A stretch of DNA of 64,000 bases, taken from NCBI RefSeq assembly GCF_902500225.1, contig NZ_LR722650.1, positions 62,001-126,000 of the forward strand, written 5' to 3'. This DNA is from Buttiauxella massiliensis (lineage in GTDB: Bacteria > Pseudomonadota > Gammaproteobacteria > Enterobacterales > Enterobacteriaceae). Positions 30,223 to 38,222 of this stretch are shown in pieces. The notes under the pieces are model-generated. The model searched no databases. It was given only the letters and a program-made list of their open reading frames with translations, and had not been told where the DNA came from. Both the position numbers and the translations under genes were made by a program. Within the stretch, counting starts at the first letter, position 1; each line of letters opens with the position of its first letter.

Positions 30223-31254
30223 TTAGTTACCCATTTTTACTTCGCTAACCCATTTGTTGATCAATGCTTTGCGCATGTCAGTCGCACCGTATTTGTCCAT
30301 GTCATAGTTGATGAGCTTCAGGTCATCAAGCTTGAGTGACAACGGTGAGCTTTCGGCGGTGGTGTTGGTCAGAATTTGATAAGACTTGCCTTTTTTCCAG
30401 GAGAGTTCCTGCGCTTCTTTTGACAGCACCCAATCAACAAACAGTTTGGCGTTGTCCATATTGCGTGCACCTTTCAGGATGCTGACGCCGCCGATTTCAT
30501 AGCCAGTGCCTTCGCATGGCGAAATCAGCTCCAGCGGAGCACCGTTCTCTTTTTCGAGGGAGTAATCGTGCAGGAAGCCAATGCCGATGGCGGTTTCACC
30601 ACGCGCGGCGTTACGCGCCGGAGCAATACCAGATTTGGTGTACTGGGAAATATTGCCGTTGAGTTTTTTCAGGTAATCAAATGCCTGATCTTCGCCCCAC
30701 AGCTGGGCGAACGTTGCCAGCGCGGTATAAGCGGTGCCCGAGCTTTGCGGGTCAGCAACCTGGATTTCGCCTTTATAAATTGGGTTGGTCAAATCTTTCC
30801 AGCATTTCGGCACCGGGAGGTTCTTCTCTTTCAGGCGCTGGGTGTTAACGCCAAAACCGAGAATGCCGATATACACCGCCGAGGAATAGTTGCCTTTGCG
30901 TTTAGCAGGGTCCTGGAATTTTGGCATGATTTGCGCGAGATTTGCTGATTTGTACGGCTCCAACAAATCCATTTCCCCTGCCTGTGATTGCGGGTCTAGC
31001 GTACCGCCATACCAAACATCAGCCTGTGGGTTTTTCTTCTCGGCATCCACTTTCGCAAGCGTGCTGCCCGAGCCGTTGCGGATAAACGAGGTTTTCACAT
31101 CGTATTTTTCACCGAACGCTTTGGTTTCGGTTTCACACATTTCGTTGGTAGCGCTGCAATACACCACCAGACGGCCTTTGGCTTGCGCGGCACCTGACAG
31201 GGTAGCCAACGCAACACCAGCAGCAACCAGAGAAGAGAGCACGGTCAGTTTCAT
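30223..31254 (-). CDS. afuA: AfuA, periplasmic sugar-phosphate binding protein
   Basis: The 343-residue protein has a signal peptide (MKLTVLSSLVAAGVALATLSGAAQA, cleavage near 25). The mature type 2 binding-protein fold contains LVVYCSATNEMCETE and SFIRNGSGSTLAKVDAEKKNPQADVWYGGTLD. AfuA proteins bind glucose-6-, fructose-6- and sedoheptulose-7-phosphate, not iron. The protein lacks the paired tyrosines near the C-terminus used by FbpA for iron, as far as can be read. Linkage to UhpABC-like genes supports sugar-phosphate uptake. It follows the UhpC-like gene by 9 bp, so the two are probably co-transcribed. Confidence 0.85.
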   Translation of the reverse strand: MKLTVLSSLVAAGVALATLSGAAQAKGRLVVYCSATNEMCETETKAFGEKYDVKTSFIRNGSGSTLAKVDAEKKNPQADVWYGGTLDPQSQAGEMDLLEPYKSANLAQIMPKFQDPAKRKGNYSSAVYIGILGFGVNTQRLKEKNLPVPKCWKDLTNPIYKGEIQVADPQSSGTAYTALATFAQLWGEDQAFDYLKKLNGNISQYTKSGIAPARNAARGETAIGIGFLHDYSLEKENGAPLELISPCEGTGYEIGGVSILKGARNMDNAKLFVDWVLSKEAQELSWKKGKSYQILTNTTAESSPLSLKLDDLKLINYDMDKYGATDMRKALINKWVSEVKMGN

Positions 31255-31263
31255 ATTATTATC

Positions 31264-32592
31264 CTAAGTGTCCTGAGGTAAGGTAACTGCCGGGTCCATG
31301 GCACCAACACTCCTGTCCTGCGCGCTGATGCCCGCCATTAACAGGGGCATCAGCAAAAATCCAATCAGTGCGGCGGCAACGGTGAGCAGCGCGAACATCC
31401 CGGACCAGCCATAACGCTCAATCACCTGCGACAGCGGCCATCCCGCCAGTGCCGCACCCAAATAGGCGAACAAACCCAGAAACCCGGTAACGCTGCCTGC
31501 CGCCTGTTTATGGCTGCACTCCACGGCTGCGAGGCCAATCAGCATCTGCGGGCCAAAAACAAAAAAGCCGATGGCAAAAAAGCAGACTGCTAATAATGCG
31601 TAGTGGTGCACTGGCGATAACCAAAGTGCGGCGACCGAAACAAACAGCCCCAACGCAAAGAGTAAAATCATCGGCCCACGCTGGCCGCGAAACAGTAAAT
31701 CTGAACCCCATCCGGCAAACAGTGCGCCCAATAACCCGCCCATTTCAAACAACATCACCGTGGCGTTGGCGCTGAGTAAATTCACGCCGTGGCTCTCGGA
31801 AAGCCAGATATTGCCCCAGTCGTTCAATGCGATACGAATCAGGTACACCAGCACATAACTCACACCGAGAAGCCAGACCATCGGGTTTTGCAGCACCGTG
31901 CTGCGAAACATCTGCCACTGCGTCATTGGAGGACTGAGCTGTTCCTGGCGCATTTCCAACGGGTCATGTCGCCATACGCCAACAGACGGTAACCCCATCT
32001 CTTGCGGTGTGCCGCTTAGACTGCGGCACAGCCAAATACCAATGATGATGCCGATAGTTCCTGAGACGAATAACGATGCCTGCCAGCCGTACCACAGCGC
32101 CATCAGCGCGGAAATCAGCGGCACCGCCGCACCTCCGAGGTTGATGGACGTGTTCCAACACCCCCACCAAAAACCGCGCTCGTTGCGCGAATACCAGTGC
32201 GTTAGCAATCTTGCGCACGGCGGCCATCCCCAGCCCTGGAAGAAACCGTTTAACGTCCAGATAACCAGCAACATCGGTAAATTGCTGCCAAACGCAAATA
32301 GGATATTTAGTATCCCCGTGGCCAGCAGGCCGGCTCCCATAAACCAGCGTGCGCCCCGGCGGTCGTGCCATAATCCTGCGACAAATTTCGACAAGCCGTA
32401 GGAGAGGTAAAAAAGCGTGCCCAGCAGGCCGATATCACTTTTGCTTAAATCCAGATCGAGCTGCATCGCCGGAAGGACAAAACTGACGCTTTTGCGTGTC
32501 AGGTAGAATGCGGCGTATCCCACGACCATCGACAGCAGCAAACGTGGACGCCAGTAACGATAATCACGGCCGATTGTTTGCTCGGAAATCAT
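31264..32592 (-). CDS. UhpC-like MFS sugar-phosphate sensor/transporter
   Basis: The 442-residue protein has 12 membrane helices and belongs to the organophosphate:Pi antiporter group. Shown by YRYWRPRLLLSMVVGYAAFYLTRKSVSFVLP at the start, GFFQGWGWPPCARLLTHWYSRNERGFWWGCWNTSINLGG (near 120-155) and VLVYLIRIALNDWGNIWLSE. UhpC senses external glucose-6-phosphate and signals to UhpB; UhpT transports. The neighbouring UhpB and UhpA homologues and the absence of a separate uhpT favour a sensor role. A GGGAGG site precedes the ATG. It is the likely first gene of an operon with afuABC. Confidence 0.85.
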   Translation of the reverse strand: MISEQTIGRDYRYWRPRLLLSMVVGYAAFYLTRKSVSFVLPAMQLDLDLSKSDIGLLGTLFYLSYGLSKFVAGLWHDRRGARWFMGAGLLATGILNILFAFGSNLPMLLVIWTLNGFFQGWGWPPCARLLTHWYSRNERGFWWGCWNTSINLGGAAVPLISALMALWYGWQASLFVSGTIGIIIGIWLCRSLSGTPQEMGLPSVGVWRHDPLEMRQEQLSPPMTQWQMFRSTVLQNPMVWLLGVSYVLVYLIRIALNDWGNIWLSESHGVNLLSANATVMLFEMGGLLGALFAGWGSDLLFRGQRGPMILLFALGLFVSVAALWLSPVHHYALLAVCFFAIGFFVFGPQMLIGLAAVECSHKQAAGSVTGFLGLFAYLGAALAGWPLSQVIERYGWSGMFALLTVAAALIGFLLMPLLMAGISAQDRSVGAMDPAVTLPQDT

Positions 32593-32614
32593 CTGATTCC
32601 TCCCGGTTGAAATG

Positions 32615-32681
32615 ACTATAGAAAACGCGGATGCAAAGGGGATGAGACAAGGTTTTAGCCAACCAGGAATAATTCCTGGTT
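32615..32681 (-). promoter_or_regulatory. Predicted promoter and UhpA-type operator for uhpC-like/afuABC
   Basis: A perfect palindrome (32661-32681) with arms AACCAGGAAT and ATTCCTGGTT around one base overlaps the uhpB-like stop. A minus-strand -10 box TATAGT lies at 32615-32620, with no good -35 box. The start would be near 32608, so the palindrome is centred near -63. That is close to the strong UhpA site of E. coli uhpT (about -64). The match in position suggests activation by the UhpA-like regulator. Confidence 0.5.
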
Positions 32682-34221
32682 ATCCCTGAGTTTGTTGGAA
32701 AAGTGTGGGCAGGTTAACAATTACGCGTGTGCCAGACTGGCTTTCGAGTTGCAAATCTCCGCCTAAAGCGCGGATTCGTTCGGCAATCCCTTGTAATCCA
32801 TGGCCAGTGTGAGTGCTGCCGCTAAAGCCGATACCATCGTCTTTGACTTCAAGGCGCACGCCGTGGGGTTGCCGAGTTAACGCGATCTCAACCTTGTGTG
32901 CGTCAGCGTGTTTGCAAATGTTATTGAGCAACTCCTGCACCAGGCGATAGAGCGTAAACACCACAGGGTCGCTGGCGGGTTGGCCGGGTAAATCGTAATG
33001 GAAACGGCAGGTGATACCGCGTTCGTCAAAGGCGAACTCCTGAATCAGATGGTGCAGCGCTTTATCGAGGGAAATTTCGTCCAGCACGGGTGGGCGGAGC
33101 TGGCGCAATAAGTGGCGGGTCGAGTGGTGAATACGTTGGGCAAGCTGGTTGATTTGCTCGGCGGCGAGTACCGTTGCATCACCGCTGGCAGTACGCTTAA
33201 CCAGCATCGACTGGATTTGAATCGCAGTAATATTCTGACCAATTTCGTCGTGCAGCTCACGCGCCAGATCTTTGCGCGTGTCTTCTTCGGTGTGCACCAG
33301 TTGTTCCATCAGTTCGCGGCGTGCCTGTAACTCAACTTCCAGCCGTTGGCGGTAACGATGAAGATTATTTGCCAGATGCTGCTGGCGACTGATGGCAATC
33401 CCAAGACCAATGCCCAACAACGCCTGGGTTGAGAGAAAAAGTTCCATCTCCATCAGTCCATTAAAGCCGCTACCTATCTGGCGGGCGATGGTAATCATCA
33501 TGCTGCCCAACAGTGCCGCGAGTACACCGCCTTGCCAGCCAAATTTGTAGGCCATGACTACGTTTGGCAGGAAAACCACAATCAGCAACAAACGCTCGAT
33601 TTCCGGCGACACCACCATTTGTGCGCCTACACCGATGATGAAAAACAGGCTGCACCAGATAAGCAACGAAGTGCGTAGCGGGGGATTGGGTGTTTCTTGT
33701 GCCAGCAGGCTTTCCAGATGCTGTTGGCGCAGATATTCATAAATCAAATAGACGAACGGCGTCAGCACCACACCGCCGGTAAACGCCGCCAGCAGTGTTT
33801 GTGAAGCGGAACTCGCCAGAAATGGCGTCAGCACCAGGGTGTGTAGTAGCGCATCGCCAGTAATTGCTGCCATCAGCAGCGAAAGCCGCTGCCAGTAAAG
33901 CGTAAAACGGTGCCAGTAGTGTTGAACTAATAGCGCAGGAATGGCGCTAAGTAGTGGGGAAAGCAACATGACGGGTTCTGTCATTAACTGTTGCAGCCAA
34001 AGCCAAATAAGTAGCCCGATCACCGGAATAAAAAGGGCTGGCCAATAGCGGCGATGTAGCAAAATCAATAATGCGAGATGGACGCCCTGCGGAAGCAGTA
34101 AGGTGGCCTGCTGGCCGTTATCGGTGAGGTAAAAACTTATCGTCCACAGGGCAAGCCAGGTCAGCCCCCAGGCAAAGACGATAAACAGCGATAACAGCAG
34201 ATGACGCCACGCACGAGACAT
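32680..34221 (-). CDS. UhpB-like sensor histidine kinase
   Basis: The 513-residue protein has an N-terminal MASE1-like membrane domain with about eight helices (residues 1-275). A short coiled segment (ANNLHRYRQRLEVELQARRELMEQLVH) leads to a HisKA_3 dimerisation box with the phosphorylated His324 (RKDLARELHDEIGQN). A C-terminal ATPase domain has a DDGIGFSG G-box and GTRVIVNLP. It is expected to phosphorylate the UhpA-like regulator in response to the UhpC-like sensor. Its ATG directly follows the regulator's stop codon (TAAATG). Confidence 0.9.
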   Translation of the reverse strand: MSRAWRHLLLSLFIVFAWGLTWLALWTISFYLTDNGQQATLLLPQGVHLALLILLHRRYWPALFIPVIGLLIWLWLQQLMTEPVMLLSPLLSAIPALLVQHYWHRFTLYWQRLSLLMAAITGDALLHTLVLTPFLASSASQTLLAAFTGGVVLTPFVYLIYEYLRQQHLESLLAQETPNPPLRTSLLIWCSLFFIIGVGAQMVVSPEIERLLLIVVFLPNVVMAYKFGWQGGVLAALLGSMMITIARQIGSGFNGLMEMELFLSTQALLGIGLGIAISRQQHLANNLHRYRQRLEVELQARRELMEQLVHTEEDTRKDLARELHDEIGQNITAIQIQSMLVKRTASGDATVLAAEQINQLAQRIHHSTRHLLRQLRPPVLDEISLDKALHHLIQEFAFDERGITCRFHYDLPGQPASDPVVFTLYRLVQELLNNICKHADAHKVEIALTRQPHGVRLEVKDDGIGFSGSTHTGHGLQGIAERIRALGGDLQLESQSGTRVIVNLPTLFQQTQG

Positions 34222-34851
34222 TTAGTGCCCGGTTAACAGTTGGTGTTCAAGGGCAAAATGTACCAGTTCGATGGTGCTTTCACATTGCAGTTTGCCGAGG
34301 ATGTTTGCTCGATGCACATGCACTGTTTTGTGGCTAAGGTTGAGCTGTTCGGCAATGTGCTTCACGCTTTCGCCTTTGATCAGCAAGTCGAAAACTTCGT
34401 GCTCGCGTGGAGTGAGAACCTCCAGCACTTTGGCCGGTTGCCCTGCGTGGCGTAACGCTCGTAATGCATCCGCACATAAATAATGACCGCCCATACCAAC
34501 GGAACGAACCGCCTGTACTAACTCCTCCGGGCCGCAGCGTTTAGTGAGATAGCCGCTGGCACCGGCATCCAGCGCACTTTGCACAAACGCTGTGGTGTCG
34601 TAAATGCTCAGAATAATGGCGCGAAAACCGGGGCGCTGCTGGCGCAGACGCTTAAGCAAACTCAGCCCATTTTCGTCCGGCATGGCGACGTCTAATACCG
34701 CGACATCGGGCTGATTTTTTATTAATGCAGGGAACGCTTCGGCGGCAGAACTGTATTGCCCGACGATTTCGATATCGGTTTCGAGGCTCAGCAACTGTGC
34801 AAAACCCGAGCGCACTACAACGTGGTCATCAACTAAAGCAACGGCAATCAT
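34222..34851 (-). CDS. UhpA-like response regulator (NarL/LuxR family)
   Basis: From ATG 34851 (MIAVALVDDHVVVRSGFAQLL) the protein has 209 residues; a start at 34899 would add a leader not found in UhpA. Receiver-domain residues are Asp8-Asp9, the phosphoacceptor Asp54 (AVLDVAMPDENG) and Lys near 104 (GYLTKRCGPEELV). The C-terminal LuxR-type helix-turn-helix is LTPREHEVFDLLIKGESVKHIAEQLNLSHKTVHVHRANI. It is the first gene of a uhpA-uhpB-like unit preceding the uhpC-like/afuABC genes on the same strand. Confidence 0.9.
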   Translation of the reverse strand: MIAVALVDDHVVVRSGFAQLLSLETDIEIVGQYSSAAEAFPALIKNQPDVAVLDVAMPDENGLSLLKRLRQQRPGFRAIILSIYDTTAFVQSALDAGASGYLTKRCGPEELVQAVRSVGMGGHYLCADALRALRHAGQPAKVLEVLTPREHEVFDLLIKGESVKHIAEQLNLSHKTVHVHRANILGKLQCESTIELVHFALEHQLLTGH

Positions 34852-35053
34852 CGTTCTGCTCAATAAGGGGAGTCTGGCGACATCATGCGGGTGAATCAAT
34901 TCTGCGCAATGGGGATGTTGGGATTATGTTACGGGGGTAACAGAAAAGGGGGGCATGTCTATGCCGAGAACGGTGGTGTTCCGTTCACCTGAAGGTTATT
35001 CGATCCTTCATAAATCTGCGAACGGTGAACGGAAAAAAGCAGGACTGGTAGAT

Positions 35054-35911
35054 TTAGCTTACTGCCAGCAACCCTTGCCTGAACGCCTCAAGCCCCGCGT
35101 GGCTTTCCTCCCCCGGCCGCAACGCCAGGCAATAACACGCTCCGGTCTTCACAATCCCCGTGAAAGGCTGCACTAACCGCCCACGGTGCAAATCTTCCGC
35201 CACTAACGTGGCATCGGCAATGGCAATGCCAAAACCCTGAATCGCGGCACTGATCGCCAGATCCATAGTATCGAAGTGTTGATTTTTATTCATAGCGGGA
35301 GGGTTAGGGACGTTTTGCCCAAACCACAGTGACCAGTCGGTGCGATCGCGCGTCGGATGAAGAAATGTATAACGACTTAAATCTTCAGGTGTTAAAGCGT
35401 TTTCAGGCAATAAATGCTGGCTGATCACGGGCGTAAGGCGTTCTTCAAACAGCAATGCACCCGTTGTGGAAGGCTTACCAAAAATAATCGCTGCATCAAA
35501 AGGTTCATTTTTGAAATTCACGCCGTGTTCAACGGTGGTGGTGAGTGCGACCTGGATATCCGGTGACACGCTTTCGAGCTGCACCAGTTTGGGCACCAGC
35601 CAGCGCATGGCGCAGGTCGGGGCTTTCAGGCGGATAACACTGGATTTGTGGCAGGCATTACTGGCGACATTCAGCAAGTGCTCAAAAGATTGCTGCAATT
35701 CCGGCAACAGCGCAGAGCCTTGTGGTGTGAGATGCAGCCCGCGAGCATGACGATCGAAGAGGGCATAGCCGAGCCATTCCTCAAGCGTGGAGATTTTGCG
35801 GCTGACGGCACCTTGTGTCAGACAGAGTTCTTTTGCCGCGCGAGTCAGATTCAGATGTTTGGCTGTCACCAGGAAAGCATCAACAGTATTAAGAGGGAAG
35901 TTGCGCCGCAT
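35054..35911 (-). CDS. LysR-type regulator, GcvA/AmpR subgroup
   Basis: The ATG at 35911 (MRRNFPLNTVDAFLVTAKHLN), preceded by GGAGA, gives 285 residues; a start at 35947 adds 12 residues. The helix-turn-helix region LTRAAKELCLTQGAVSRKISTLEEWLGYALFDRHARGLHLTPQG has the GcvA-type spacing. The sensor domain includes SSVIRLKAPTCAMRWLVPKL. It is divergent from the aminotransferase and binding-protein genes, with an inverted repeat between, so it probably regulates them. Inducer unknown. Confidence 0.85.
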   Translation of the reverse strand: MRRNFPLNTVDAFLVTAKHLNLTRAAKELCLTQGAVSRKISTLEEWLGYALFDRHARGLHLTPQGSALLPELQQSFEHLLNVASNACHKSSVIRLKAPTCAMRWLVPKLVQLESVSPDIQVALTTTVEHGVNFKNEPFDAAIIFGKPSTTGALLFEERLTPVISQHLLPENALTPEDLSRYTFLHPTRDRTDWSLWFGQNVPNPPAMNKNQHFDTMDLAISAAIQGFGIAIADATLVAEDLHRGRLVQPFTGIVKTGACYCLALRPGEESHAGLEAFRQGLLAVS

Positions 35912-35985
35912 TCGATTGCTCTCCGCTGAGCTATGAGTTTTTTGCATGGCTATTATGACAACAATTCGGTTGTGGTAGCAACCTG

Positions 35986-36008
35986 TTGCATATTGAATAG
36001 TTATGCAA
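35986..36008. promoter_or_regulatory. Inverted repeat in the LysR/aminotransferase divergent region
   Basis: The arms TTGCATA and TATGCAA are separated by 9 bp, placed 24-46 bp before the aminotransferase start and 75-97 bp before the LysR start. The symmetry and the position suit a LysR-type operator. Confidence 0.45.
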
Positions 36009-36031
36009 ATCGCGTTTTAACAGGAGAGGCC

Positions 36032-37201
36032 ATGACTATGCAAACCCCGGTGCAATTTCGTTCAAAATTACCGGATGTTGGAACCACCATTTTTACTGTT
36101 ATTGGCCAACTCTCGGCGCAACACAACGCCATTAACCTTTCTCAGGGTGCTCCAAACTTTTCGCCTGACCCAAAGCTGATAGCCGGTGTTACCAAAGCGA
36201 TGCAGGATAACCATAACCAATACGCATCCATGACCGGTTTCAGGCCGTTAAAAACCCTGATCGCAGAAAAGGTCGCTACGATCTACGGTTCAACGTATGA
36301 CGTCGACGATGAAATCTTAGTGACTGCCAGTGCCAGCGAAGGGCTTTATTCCGCCATCAGCGGGTTAGTGCATCCTGGTGATGAAGTCATTTACTTCGAA
36401 CCTTCTTTTGATAGCTACGCGCCCATTGTTCGCCTACAAGGTGCAACACCCGTAGCGCTGAAACTGACGTTGCCAGATTTCACCGTCAACTGGGATGAAG
36501 TACGCGCGGCTATTACGCCTCGTACCCGTATGATCATCGTAAATACACCGCACAACCCAAGCGGGCAGGTGTTTAGCGCACATGATCTGGAAATGTTGGT
36601 GGAGCTGACGCGTAATACCGACATCATTATTTTGTCCGATGAAGTCTACGAACACATCGTGTTTGATGGTGAGCGCCATCACGGCATGGCAACACATCCG
36701 GCACTGGCTGAACGCAGCGTTATCGTTTCGTCATTCGGCAAAACCTTCCACGTGACCGGTTGGCGTGTGGGCTATTGCCTGGCTCCGGCAGAATTAATGA
36801 CTGAAATCTGCAAAGTGCATCAGTTTTTGATGTTCTCTGCCGATACTCCTATGCAATATGCCTTTGCTGAATATATGGCGAACCCAGATACCTACCTGTC
36901 GCTGGCGGCGTTTTACCAACGCAAACGCGATTTAATGCAGACACTGCTGGCTGAGTCTCCGTTTAAATTGCTGCCAAGTGCCGGGTCTTTCTTCTTGTTG
37001 GCGAAATTCGATCATTTCACTGATGAATCAGACAGCGAATTAGTAAAACGTTTAATTACTCAATACGGCGTGGCGACCATTCCGCTCTCCGCGTTTTATA
37101 CCGACGGAACAGACAACAAGTTGATTCGTTTGTCATTTGCAAAAGATGAAGCTACGTTACGTGCGGGTGCACATGCACTTTGCCAGGTTAAGCCACGCTG
37201 A
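36032..37201 (+). CDS. PLP-dependent aminotransferase, YbdL (methionine aminotransferase)-like
   Basis: The ATG at 36032, 5 bp after AGGAG, gives 389 residues; an open upstream extension lacks homology. It is a fold-type I class I/II aminotransferase resembling YbdL and kynurenine-oxoglutarate transaminases. Motifs are SKLPDVGTTIFTVI near the start, NLSQGAPNFSPDP, TASASEGLYSAI, NTPHNPSGQVF (near 183), SDEVYEHIVFD and the PLP lysine in SSFGKTFHVTGWRVGYC (near 237). The substrate is not certain; methionine or aromatic amino acids are likely. The next gene, an amino-acid-binding protein, starts 12 bp after it, so uptake and transamination may be linked. Confidence 0.85.
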   Translation: MTMQTPVQFRSKLPDVGTTIFTVIGQLSAQHNAINLSQGAPNFSPDPKLIAGVTKAMQDNHNQYASMTGFRPLKTLIAEKVATIYGSTYDVDDEILVTASASEGLYSAISGLVHPGDEVIYFEPSFDSYAPIVRLQGATPVALKLTLPDFTVNWDEVRAAITPRTRMIIVNTPHNPSGQVFSAHDLEMLVELTRNTDIIILSDEVYEHIVFDGERHHGMATHPALAERSVIVSSFGKTFHVTGWRVGYCLAPAELMTEICKVHQFLMFSADTPMQYAFAEYMANPDTYLSLAAFYQRKRDLMQTLLAESPFKLLPSAGSFFLLAKFDHFTDESDSELVKRLITQYGVATIPLSAFYTDGTDNKLIRLSFAKDEATLRAGAHALCQVKPR

Positions 37202-37213
37202 TACGAGGTCATA

Positions 37214-37990
37214 ATGAAAAAAGTTTATGCGTTAAGTTTGTTGGTTGGGATGTGTGCGTCATTCTCGGCATTCGCAGCAACCGAACTGCGCTACGGCGTG
37301 GAAGCGGAGTATCCACCGTTTGAAAGTCGTAACTCAGCGGGGGAACTGGAAGGGTTTGATATCGATTTAGGCAATGCGATCTGTAAAGCGGCGAGCCTGA
37401 AATGTTCATGGGTTGAAACGTCGTTTGATGCGCTGATTCCAGGGCTAATGGCGAAGAAATTCGATGCGATTAACTCCGCAATGAATATCACCGACCAGCG
37501 CCGTAAAAGTATCGACTTTACCCAGCCAATTTACCGCATTCCATCACAGTTGGTGGGCAAAGCCGACAGCGGTATGGAAGCAACGCCTGCCGGACTGAAA
37601 GGTAAAACTATCGGCGTTCTGCAAGGTTCCATTCAAGAAACTTATGCGAAAGAACACTGGGAAAAAGAAGGCGTAACAGTGGTTTCTTATAAAGACCAAA
37701 ATATGGCGTGGGGCGATTTGCTCAATGGCCGTATCGATGCGTCTTTGGTGATGTCAGCAGCAGGTCAGGCAGGCTTCTTAAGCAAGCCGCAGGGCAAAGG
37801 TTTTGGCTTTATCGGCAAGCCGGTGAGCGACGATACGATTCTGGGCAGTGGTATTGGCTACGGGTTGCGTAAAGGCGATGAAGCGACCAAAAAACAGCTT
37901 GATGCCGCTATCGATAAAGTACGTGCTGATGGCACGATTACCGAACTTGCCAAGAAGTATTTCCCTGGTATCGATGTAGCCGTCAAATAA
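37214..37990 (+). CDS. Periplasmic amino-acid-binding protein (HisJ/ArgT family)
   Basis: The 258-residue exported protein has a signal peptide (MKKVYALSLLVGMCASFSAFA). The family 3 solute-binding signature is GFDIDLGNAICKAASLKCSWVE (near 48-70), with blocks NSAMNITDQRRKSIDFTQPIY and KGKTIGVLQGSIQETYA. It resembles lysine/arginine/ornithine and histidine binding proteins. No permease or ATPase gene accompanies it, so it may use a transporter encoded elsewhere such as HisQMP. It lies in an operon with the aminotransferase. REP elements follow. Confidence 0.88.
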   Translation: MKKVYALSLLVGMCASFSAFAATELRYGVEAEYPPFESRNSAGELEGFDIDLGNAICKAASLKCSWVETSFDALIPGLMAKKFDAINSAMNITDQRRKSIDFTQPIYRIPSQLVGKADSGMEATPAGLKGKTIGVLQGSIQETYAKEHWEKEGVTVVSYKDQNMAWGDLLNGRIDASLVMSAAGQAGFLSKPQGKGFGFIGKPVSDDTILGSGIGYGLRKGDEATKKQLDAAIDKVRADGTITELAKKYFPGIDVAVK

Positions 37991-38001
37991 GTGTTCTCCA
38001 G

Positions 38002-38069
38002 GTCGGATTAGCGTAGCGACATCCGACACTGCCTGTGTAAATGGTGGATGGCGCATTTGCTTATCCACC
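38002..38069. repeat. Pair of REP-type palindromes before opgD
   Basis: One copy (38002-38027) has arms GTCGGAT and ATCCGAC. The next (38043-38069) has arms GGTGGAT and ATCCACC. The same pairing of the two types, in the same order, is seen after pcaC at 22060-22133. Confidence 0.8.
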
Positions 38070-38222
38070 CTACAAACCCCACCCCGCAAATTTTGCGTAA
38101 AGGTCTGTGTCTCCGATTGGTTTTTCAGTGATTTTTGTCTAGAGTGTGCGGTCTAGATTTTGCCGCTGTTCTGCCTCTTGTGGGGGCGAAACACATCGAC
38201 AATGAAGGACAATTTTTCAGGC

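Noticed and set aside
27014-31254. Ferric iron transporter (FbpABC) reading of the ABC importer
   Set aside because: The genes fit the Afu subgroup and sit with UhpABC-like regulators; sugar-phosphate import explains both better. Iron transport is not fully excluded.
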